Assembly: GCA_025370075.1 (NCBI GenBank)
Contig: CP073016.1
Span: 4,402,001 to 4,466,000, forward strand
Length of the DNA stretch: 64,000 bases
Direction of reading: 5' to 3'
Origin: Chryseotalea sp. WA131a
GTDB taxonomy: Bacteria > Bacteroidota > Bacteroidia > Cytophagales > Cyclobacteriaceae
This document shows, piece by piece, positions 43,319 to 49,589 of this stretch. The position numbers and the translations under genes were made by a program. Numbering within the stretch: the stretch's first letter is position 1; each line of letters begins with the position of its first letter. The notes below the pieces were generated by a model. It worked only from the letters and a program-made list of their open reading frames with translations. It did not search any database and was not told the DNA's origin.

Positions 43319-43861
43319 ATGAAGAAAAAACTTGTTTTAGATTCTCACCTTCTCGATATCACCCTCAATCGCCTTTGCCATCAACTTATTGAAAACCACG
43401 GCTCGTTTGCAGACACCGTTATTCTAGGTCTTCAGCCCAGGGGCATTCATTTATCGGAACTGATTCATGACAAGCTTCAAAAGCTTACCAAAAAGCAGAT
43501 CCCTTTAGGTTACCTAGACACTACCTTTCACCGAGATGATTTCAGAAGGCGTGAAATTCCTGCCAAGGCAAGTGAAACCAAGGTGCCATTTATCATTGAA
43601 GAAAAGAAAGTGATTTTGATAGACGATGTATTGTTTACGGGGCGAACTGTGCGGGCGGCTTTAGATGCCATGATGGCCTTTGGCCGACCTTCAAAGGTAG
43701 AATTACTCGTTTTAGTGGATAGAAAGTTTACACGTGATTTGCCCATTGCTGCTGATTACGTGGGTAAGTATGTGGATACACTCGATACACAACGGGTGTT
43801 GGTGGAGTTGGAAGCGCAAGGTCATAAACAAAATAAAATCTGGTTGATCAATACTATTTGA
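43319..43861 (+). CDS. pyrR: PyrR-type uracil phosphoribosyltransferase / pyr operon regulator
   Basis: About 180 aa from the ATG at 43319 (MKKKLVLDSHLLDITLNRL); upstream in-frame starts would overlap the preceding gene. The PRPP-binding motif is VILIDDVLFTGRTVRAAL, and the family signature GYLDTTFHRDDFRRR is present. It regulates pyrimidine genes and has weak uracil phosphoribosyltransferase activity. It lies 4 bp upstream of pyrB. No attenuator hairpin is obvious upstream. Confidence 0.9.
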   Translation: MKKKLVLDSHLLDITLNRLCHQLIENHGSFADTVILGLQPRGIHLSELIHDKLQKLTKKQIPLGYLDTTFHRDDFRRREIPAKASETKVPFIIEEKKVILIDDVLFTGRTVRAALDAMMAFGRPSKVELLVLVDRKFTRDLPIAADYVGKYVDTLDTQRVLVELEAQGHKQNKIWLINTI

Positions 43862-43865
43862 AGTC

Positions 43866-44792
43866 ATGTCAAAATTAAGTCAACGCCACCTGCTTGGAAT
43901 CAAAAACCTTACCCGCGAAGACCTTGAACTTATTTTTGAAACAGCAGAAAACTTTAAAGACGTTATCAATCGACCCATCAAAAAAGTGCCTTCGTTGCGC
44001 GATGTCACCATTGCCAATATCTTTTTCGAAAACTCTACGCGCACACGTCTTTCGTTTGAACTTGCCGAAAAGCGGCTATCGGCTGATGTGGTTAATTTTT
44101 CTGCTTCAACAAGTTCCGTAAAGAAAGGAGAAACGCTGCTAGACACCGTTCATAACATACTCGCCATGAAAGTGGACATGGTGGTGATGCGGCACGCCAG
44201 TGTGGGGGCGCCTCATTTTTTATCGCGACATATCAAGGCCAACATCATCAACGCAGGTGATGGCACACACGAACATCCTACGCAAGCATTGCTCGATGCT
44301 TTCTCCATTCGTGAGAAGTTGGGCGGTGTTTCAGGTAAGAAGGTTGCCATCATTGGCGATATCCTTCATTCACGTGTGGCCCTCTCCAATATCTTTGCAC
44401 TTAAAAAACTAGGGGCTGAAGTGATGGTCTGTGCCCCGCCCACATTGCTTCCGAAATACATTGCCTCTCTTGGTGTGAAAGTGGAATTGGAAGTAAAAAA
44501 AGCGTTGGAGTGGTGCGATGTGGCCAACGTACTTCGCATTCAACTTGAGCGCCAACAGATCAAATACTTTCCTTCGCTGAGAGAATACACGTTGTACTAC
44601 GGCATTACCAAACAAATGTTGGATGAGTTGAAGAAAGATATCGTACTGATGCACCCAGGCCCCATCAACCGCGGAGTAGAGTTAAGCAGCGATGCCGCAG
44701 ATTCACACCATTCGATCATTTTAGATCAAGTAGAGAATGGGGTTGCCATACGGATGGCAGTATTGTATTTGTTGGCTGGTGCTGCGAACTAA
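43866..44792 (+). CDS. pyrB: aspartate carbamoyltransferase catalytic subunit
   Basis: 308 aa. Carbamoyl-phosphate loop is ENSTRTRLSFE, then HASVGAPH, DGTHEHPTQALLDAF and MHPGPINRGVEL. This is the first committed step of pyrimidine synthesis. It is tightly coupled to pyrR. A regulatory pyrI gene is not present here. Confidence 0.95.
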   Translation: MSKLSQRHLLGIKNLTREDLELIFETAENFKDVINRPIKKVPSLRDVTIANIFFENSTRTRLSFELAEKRLSADVVNFSASTSSVKKGETLLDTVHNILAMKVDMVVMRHASVGAPHFLSRHIKANIINAGDGTHEHPTQALLDAFSIREKLGGVSGKKVAIIGDILHSRVALSNIFALKKLGAEVMVCAPPTLLPKYIASLGVKVELEVKKALEWCDVANVLRIQLERQQIKYFPSLREYTLYYGITKQMLDELKKDIVLMHPGPINRGVELSSDAADSHHSIILDQVENGVAIRMAVLYLLAGAAN

Positions 44793-44824
44793 CTCAAGAA
44801 ATATATAATCCAAAGAAAATCGTA

Positions 44825-44942
44825 GATCCACCCAGAATTGAACTGGGATCAAAAGTTTAGTCCCGATGCGAGGGGATCAAAAGTTTAGGAAACTTCCCTG
44901 CCTGCCGGCAGGCAGGTATTCTATCCGTTGAACTGTGAGACC
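44825..44942 (-). pseudogene. tRNA-Arg pseudogene copy 1 with palindrome and duplicated variable region
   Basis: Minus strand, 5' end at 44942: GGTCTCACAGTTCAACGG, then the 20-bp palindrome (44897-44916), then anticodon arm GAAGTTTCCTAAACTTT. The AACTTTTGATCCC segment is present twice, separated by CTCGCATCGGGAC. The acceptor end reads GGATCTACG and no longer pairs with GGTCTCA. It cannot fold as a tRNA. Confidence 0.8.
44897..44916. repeat. 20-bp perfect palindrome inside tRNA pseudogene copy 1
   Basis: CCTGCCTGCCGGCAGGCAGG, self-complementary over all 20 bases. It is inserted between the D stem and the anticodon stem of the tRNA-like sequence, where the intact gene at 45509-45580 has nothing. 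Confidence 0.9.
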
Positions 44943-45166
44943 GATTTAAGAAATTCTTTGCCTACTCCGCTTTTTAAATACTTCTCCCTCTTTCTTGCGT
45001 CAATTCTATTTTGACATTCTTCAAAATAAACAATTTTCCAAGGCCTGAACCCTTTGGTGGATTTTGTTTTGCCGCTGTTGTGTTGGCCAAGCCGGATGAA
45101 AATATCCTTACACATCCCAACATAAATTCGACCATCAACTTCACTTCGTATAGCGTAAACAAACAT
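44921..45166 (-). CDS. GIY-YIG endonuclease, copy 1
   Basis: 81 aa, COG2827 type. The pattern is FVYAIRSEVDGRIYVGMCKD (the two GIY-YIG tyrosine strands), IRLGQHNSG (Arg) and ARKREKYLKSGVGKEFL (Glu region). It starts 14 nt past the CCA of the tRNA pseudogene at 45177-45271. The last residues SVSQFNG and the TAG stop are encoded by the 5' part of tRNA pseudogene copy 1. It is identical to copy 2. Confidence 0.88.
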   Translation of the reverse strand: MFVYAIRSEVDGRIYVGMCKDIFIRLGQHNSGKTKSTKGFRPWKIVYFEECQNRIDARKREKYLKSGVGKEFLKSVSQFNG

Positions 45167-45179
45167 AGGGTTCTGTTGG

Positions 45180-45271
45180 TAGTCTCACCCAGAATCGAAC
45201 TGGGATCAAAAGTTTAGGAAACTTCCCTGCCTGCCGGCAGGCAGGTATTCTATCCGTTGAACTGTGAGACC
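45180..45271 (-). pseudogene. tRNA-Arg pseudogene copy 2 with palindrome insert
   Basis: It matches the intact tRNA-Arg over the acceptor, D, anticodon (CCT) and T arms, with CCA encoded at 45177-45179. It differs by one D-arm-side change (CACAG for CATAG) and by the 20-bp palindrome at 45226-45245. The insertion adds a hairpin at position 26. Whether the transcript could still be processed is unknown. Confidence 0.82.
45226..45245. repeat. 20-bp perfect palindrome inside tRNA pseudogene copy 2
   Basis: The same 20-bp palindrome as at 44897-44916, exactly 329 bp away, at the same position in the tRNA-like sequence. Confidence 0.9.
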
Positions 45272-45495
45272 GATTTAAGAAATTCTTTGCCTACTCCGCT
45301 TTTTAAATACTTCTCCCTCTTTCTTGCGTCAATTCTATTTTGACATTCTTCAAAATAAACAATTTTCCAAGGCCTGAACCCTTTGGTGGATTTTGTTTTG
45401 CCGCTGTTGTGTTGGCCAAGCCGGATGAAAATATCCTTACACATCCCAACATAAATTCGACCATCAACTTCACTTCGTATAGCGTAAACAAACAT
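45250..45495 (-). CDS. GIY-YIG endonuclease, copy 2
   Basis: 81 aa, identical in protein sequence to copy 1. It starts 14 nt downstream of the CCA end of the intact tRNA-Arg gene and ends inside tRNA pseudogene copy 2. It is probably transcribed with the tRNA. Stand-alone GIY-YIG proteins of this size are nicking or double-strand endonucleases of uncertain role in Bacteroidota, and some related proteins are homing enzymes. Confidence 0.88.
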   Translation of the reverse strand: MFVYAIRSEVDGRIYVGMCKDIFIRLGQHNSGKTKSTKGFRPWKIVYFEECQNRIDARKREKYLKSGVGKEFLKSVSQFNG

Positions 45496-45508
45496 AGGGT
45501 TCTGTTGG

Positions 45509-45580
45509 TAGTCTCACCCAGAATCGAACTGGGATCAAAAGTTTAGGAAACTTCTATTCTATCCGTTGAACTATGAGACC
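45509..45580 (-). tRNA. tRNA-Arg (anticodon CCU)
   Basis: Cloverleaf on the minus strand: acceptor GGTCTCA/TGAGACT (first pair G-U), D arm GTTC...GAAT, anticodon stem GAAGT/ACTTT with loop TTCCTAA, and T arm CCCAG-TTCGATT-CTGGG. The discriminator is A and CCA is encoded at 45506-45508. Anticodon CCU reads AGG. It is the only intact tRNA gene I find in the window and is followed by the GIY-YIG/pseudo-tRNA array. Confidence 0.93.
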
Positions 45581-45640
45581 AAAAGCCCTCCTTGTTATTC
45601 TGGCCAAGAAGGTTGCAAAAATAGAAAAAAATTTCAGCTT

Positions 45641-47227
45641 TTAGTTCAACCCAGGCTGCTTCAATACAAAGCCTGCTTTGGCTTTTTCGTCATCTACAAT
45701 CTTCTTTACATCGGCCAATAGTTTTTTGGCATCGTACACAATTCCGTCTTTTACCGTGTACTTTACTCCGCCCACCCGGGTTACTTTGTTGTCATCGGTG
45801 AGTTTTACCGCACCCATCCCATTCAGGGCTTGTAAATTTTCGAGTGGGTTAACTTCAGTGATTACAAAATCAGCCAGCTTTCCAATCTCTATAGATCCAA
45901 TTTCTTTATCCATGCCCAAGGCTTGTGCTCCATACAAAGTGCCAGAGCGAATGATTTCCAGTGGGTGAAACCCAGCCTCTCGTAGCAGCTCCATCTCGCG
46001 CACAAAAGAAAATCCGTAGAGTTGAAAAATAAAACCTGAATCGGTACCGATGGTCACTCGGCCACCTCTGTTTTTGTATTCATTCACAAACGTCATCCAC
46101 AATCGATAATTTTCTTTCCAGGCCACTTCTTGTTCCGTTCCCCAACTAAACCAAAACGAACCATGTGCTACTCTATTTGGTTGATAAAATGCCCACAGTT
46201 GGGGAAGGGTATACACTTCGTGCCACTCTTGTCGTCTTGCCTTGTGTAAATCGCGTGTGGCTTCATAAATATTAAAAGTAGGGTCGAGCGTAAAGCCCAA
46301 CGCAAGCAATGAGTCCATCACCGCATTCCATTTAGGAGTAAAAGGTGCAGCGGCTTGTTTCCACAAGCGCCCGGCTTCTTCAAACCGATGTTGTTCGTTG
46401 GAGTAATTATAAGAGAGTGGATAATTTTGCAAAGTAGAATTTGCCAACAGCGCTTCGGGCAACCCATACCAATGTTCCATGGTGGTCAATCCGGCTTTCG
46501 CAGAATTCATTACATTCCATCGGGCGACACCTAGTTGAGCATGATGGCAAGCCGAACGCAATCCTAGTCTTTTGTTTTCCCGCAAGGCAGCCTCCATTAC
46601 TTCAGGGGCAGCTCCAAAAAATTTAATACCATCGGCACCTTTCAGTTTGTTTTCGTTCACCCAAGCACGCGCTTGGGCAGCATTAGTAATCGGCTCTTTG
46701 CTACCTTGGCCAAAAGCGGTGTAGGCTTTGATGCGCGGGGCAGTGATCATGTTTTTTTCACTCAGGTTTTTTTGATCCAATACCCAATCCAATCCGTTTC
46801 CACACGATGGATCCCGAACGGTGGTAATGCCGTGGCTCATCCATAATTTAAAAACATATTCTGCGTTGGGGGCTTGACCGCCACCAATGTGGCCGTGCAT
46901 ATCTACAAAGCCAGGCATCAAGTACATGCCTTCACAATTCAATTCTTTGCCACCTGGTTCTAACTTGGGCCGGTTGCTATCACTGCTCATGCCGGGTGTG
47001 GGCAAACCAATACTTACAATGTTGACGATGCGGTTTTGTTTTACCACAATGTCAATTGGGCCAACAGGTGGTGCGCCCGTTCCGTCAATCAACATAATTC
47101 CGCGAATGATCAATTGGGTGTAGGGTCCGTCACCTTCTTTCACCACAGGTGCTTTTTTGATTTCGCGTTGGGCGGTTAGAGAAAATGAAAGAATGGCTGA
47201 GCAAAATACTAGTAATACTTTTTTCAT
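45641..47227 (-). CDS. exported amidohydrolase-family protein
   Basis: 528 aa. The signal peptide is MKKVLLVFCSAILSFSLTAQ. Metal-dependent amidohydrolase: FVDMHGHIGG (first His pair), HGITTVRDPSCGNG, SACHHAQLGVARWN and EHWYG (His ligands), TIGTDSGFIFQ (Asp), and a C-terminal IGKLADFVITEVNPLE. Imidazolonepropionase/prolidase-like members have the same layout, but the substrate is undetermined. It is divergent from the M20 hydrolase gene, and its promoter lies in 47228-47350. Confidence 0.86.
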   Translation of the reverse strand: MKKVLLVFCSAILSFSLTAQREIKKAPVVKEGDGPYTQLIIRGIMLIDGTGAPPVGPIDIVVKQNRIVNIVSIGLPTPGMSSDSNRPKLEPGGKELNCEGMYLMPGFVDMHGHIGGGQAPNAEYVFKLWMSHGITTVRDPSCGNGLDWVLDQKNLSEKNMITAPRIKAYTAFGQGSKEPITNAAQARAWVNENKLKGADGIKFFGAAPEVMEAALRENKRLGLRSACHHAQLGVARWNVMNSAKAGLTTMEHWYGLPEALLANSTLQNYPLSYNYSNEQHRFEEAGRLWKQAAAPFTPKWNAVMDSLLALGFTLDPTFNIYEATRDLHKARRQEWHEVYTLPQLWAFYQPNRVAHGSFWFSWGTEQEVAWKENYRLWMTFVNEYKNRGGRVTIGTDSGFIFQLYGFSFVREMELLREAGFHPLEIIRSGTLYGAQALGMDKEIGSIEIGKLADFVITEVNPLENLQALNGMGAVKLTDDNKVTRVGGVKYTVKDGIVYDAKKLLADVKKIVDDEKAKAGFVLKQPGLN

Positions 47228-47350
47228 ATGAAATGGATTGATAAAAATAAAGCTAAGAAAATATTTGATAAACCGCTGATAAGATTTGATAAATGGTATG
47301 GTCTTTTATGCATGAATGGTTTATCTTTATCTAACCTAAACTCGTTACTA

Positions 47351-48775
47351 ATGAAATCTATTCTGGCTTCTGTTCTGTTGGCAACAACAATTTTTGCTCA
47401 CTCCCAAACTACCAAGCAAGCAGCAATCAAATCGATTGATGAAAAAAGTGAACTCTATGCTACCACGGCCAAAAAGATTTGGGGCTTTGCCGAAGTAGGC
47501 TATCAAGAAGAAAAAAGTTCTGCGTTGTTGCAGCAGACATTAAAAGATGCGGGCTTTTCCATTGAGGCCGGCACTGCGGGCGAGCCCACCGCTTTCATTG
47601 CGACCGCAGGATCGGGTAAACCCGTCATTGCCGTGCTGGGTGAGTTTGATGCGTTGCCAGGTGTTTCGCAAGAGGCCGTTCCAGAACTAAAACCAATTGC
47701 TGGTCAAAAGGCCGGACATGCATGTGGGCATCATTTATTTGGTACAGCATCTGCCGCTGCTGCCATTGCTGTAAAAAATTGGTTAGTGGCTACTAAAAAA
47801 TCAGGGACAATTAAATTTTACGGCTGTCCTGCGGAAGAAGGAGGATCGGGCAAAGTATATATGGTGCGCGATGGTTTTTTTAAAGATGTGGATTTGGTTT
47901 TTCATTGGCATCCGGCTGCAACCAATTCAGCCAACTTTGGTAGCGCGCTGGCAAACAAATCAGGAAAGTTTCGTTTCTATGGTGTGGCCAGTCATGCTGC
48001 CGGCTCGCCTGAGCGTGGACGTTCTGCTCTTGATGCAGTAGAAGCGATGGATGGCATGGTGAACATGCTGCGCGAACACGTGAGCGAAAAAACACGGATT
48101 CACTATGTGATCACCCGTGGGGGAGAAGCGCCCAATGTGGTGCCGGCCTTTGCTGAAGTTTATTATTACGTCCGTCATCCCAATCGTGATGAAGTAAAAT
48201 CCGTTTGGGAACGTGTATCGCAGGCCGCGCAAGGAGCAGCCATTGGCACGGGTACGCGCTACGAAGTTGAATTAACAGGTGGTACCTACGACTTATTATA
48301 CAACGAGGTTTTGGCGAAAGTAGTCAATACCAATTTACAGTTGGTAGGAGGGTACACGCTAACGGAATCAGAGAAAGAATTTGCCACCAAAATACAGCAA
48401 ACATTCTCTGCGCCACCTGCCATCACCTCCACAGCCGAGATTGAAAAATTCGGTTTGAAAGAAGAAAAATCAAGTGGTAGCACCGATGTGGGCGATGTGA
48501 GCTGGGTGGTGCCCACTGCGGGTTTATCTACCGCCACGTGGGTGCCGGGCACGGCCGCACATAGTTGGCAGGCCGTAGCTGCTGGAGGCACAAGCATTGG
48601 CAGTAAAGGAATGGTGATGGCAGCCAAAACATTGGCAGCCTCTATGATCGATGCCTTCTCCGATCCTAAAATAACAGAGGAGGCGTGGGCTGAATTTAAG
48701 AGGCGAGTAGGAGATAAGTTTGTGTATGAGCCTTTACTGGGAGATCGAAAGCCTGCGTTGGATTATAGAAAGTAG
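47351..48775 (+). CDS. M20 peptidase family amidohydrolase (AbgB-like), exported
   Basis: 474 aa from the ATG at 47351, which starts a signal peptide (MKSILASVLLATTIFAHSQ). The frame is open from 47228, but that N-terminus is not conserved-looking. M20 metal site: VLGEFDALPGVSQ and GHACGHHLFG, then CPAEEGGSGK and FHWHPAATNS. The dimerisation domain has GVASHAAGSPERGRSALDAV. It resembles AbgB (p-aminobenzoyl-glutamate hydrolase subunit), but an exported relative may cleave other acyl-amino acids. It is monocistronic apart from the remnant downstream. Confidence 0.87.
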   Translation: MKSILASVLLATTIFAHSQTTKQAAIKSIDEKSELYATTAKKIWGFAEVGYQEEKSSALLQQTLKDAGFSIEAGTAGEPTAFIATAGSGKPVIAVLGEFDALPGVSQEAVPELKPIAGQKAGHACGHHLFGTASAAAAIAVKNWLVATKKSGTIKFYGCPAEEGGSGKVYMVRDGFFKDVDLVFHWHPAATNSANFGSALANKSGKFRFYGVASHAAGSPERGRSALDAVEAMDGMVNMLREHVSEKTRIHYVITRGGEAPNVVPAFAEVYYYVRHPNRDEVKSVWERVSQAAQGAAIGTGTRYEVELTGGTYDLLYNEVLAKVVNTNLQLVGGYTLTESEKEFATKIQQTFSAPPAITSTAEIEKFGLKEEKSSGSTDVGDVSWVVPTAGLSTATWVPGTAAHSWQAVAAGGTSIGSKGMVMAAKTLAASMIDAFSDPKITEEAWAEFKRRVGDKFVYEPLLGDRKPALDYRK

Positions 48776-49249
48776 CTCCTTACGTATTAAATTTCAGAAG
48801 TCTTTATTAAACCGCCTTTTAGAACCAAGGCTACTTTTAGTCATTGTAGCCGGTGTTTTTATTTTCTGTGTTGGTTTAATTGCTTTTCTTTATGTAAGAT
48901 TTGATTCTGAAAAGGCAGGACAAGTCGTTGACAGTTTTGGCATTTTAACTTCCTTCTTTTCAGGGATAACGGTTATTGGATTATTGATAACTATTTACCT
49001 TCAACGAAGGGATTTAGAGATTGCAAGAAGAAGTTTGAGAAACCAAATTCAGGAGTTGAAACAAACACGAAATCAAATAAAAATCTCAAATACTGAATTA
49101 GCGTTATCAAGAAAAGAATTCAAAAACAAAACCAGACATTAAAAAAACAACGATTTGAAAATACTTTTTTCAATATGCTTTCGATTCACATTGGAATGAG
49201 CAAAGATATTCAAACTAGACCTAACATACCTCTAGAACTGCAATTTTGA
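48776..49249 (+). pseudogene. abortive-infection (putAbiC-like) protein remnant
   Basis: Two membrane helices (LLLVIVAGVFIFCVGLIAFL; ILTSFFSGITVIGLLITIYL) are followed by a coiled coil (QIQELKQTRNQIKISN). After a frameshift in an A-rich stretch near 49125 the other frame gives LKKQRFENTFFNMLSIHIG. RFENTFFxML after two TM helices and a coiled coil is the hallmark of putative phage abortive infection proteins. The remaining several hundred residues are missing. A clear start codon is not seen. Likely a defence-gene relic. Confidence 0.7.
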
Positions 49250-49262
49250 GTTGAATCTCTCC

Positions 49263-49589
49263 TTATCTCGATTTTACCAGCGCACCACTCAATGCACTCA
49301 GTCCACCCACCAGTCCGCCAACCAAGGTTGTCAAAAGAAAAGCATTGAGCGGGAGAAGCTTATTGATTTTTTCGGTGAGGATCGAATGTGTGCTGTAATC
49401 GATATACATGGCCATCGCCAGCCATAGGGTTCCTACCCCGATCAATCCTGCCAAAAAAGAATAGAAACTTTTGTTTCCAACAAAGTATGCTACCACAAAG
49501 GCGCCAATGCCCATGGTCCACCAGGGCAAAAATGATTGAAGCATAAAACATACAACACTCGTTGCAATAACTTGAATTATAAATTTCAT
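49263..49589 (-). CDS. small integral membrane protein
   Basis: 108 aa with three to four hydrophobic helices (IIQVIATSVVCFMLQSFLPW, GAFVVAYFVG, FLAGLIGVGTLWLAMAMY, FLLTTLVGGLVGGLSALSGA). Its start overlaps the penicillin acylase stop by 4 bp (ATGA), so it is co-translated. No family is recognised. Confidence 0.7.
   Translation of the reverse strand: MKFIIQVIATSVVCFMLQSFLPWWTMGIGAFVVAYFVGNKSFYSFLAGLIGVGTLWLAMAMYIDYSTHSILTEKINKLLPLNAFLLTTLVGGLVGGLSALSGALVKSR

Larger units (their letters stand above)
44873..45530. repeat. two identical 329-bp tandem units (tRNA-Arg pseudogene + GIY-YIG gene)
   Basis: GGGATCAAAAGTTTAGG begins at 44873, 45202 and 45531, exactly 329 bp apart. Units 44873-45201 and 45202-45530 look identical, including both GIY-YIG reading frames. 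The third, partial repeat is the intact tRNA-Arg gene itself. The array is best explained by tandem duplication through tRNA sequence. Confidence 0.92.

Noticed and set aside
44873..45545. CRISPR-like array
   Set aside because: The repeat is 329 bp with only two full copies, contains a gene and tRNA sequence, and has no short repeat/spacer pattern. No other CRISPR array or cas gene was seen.
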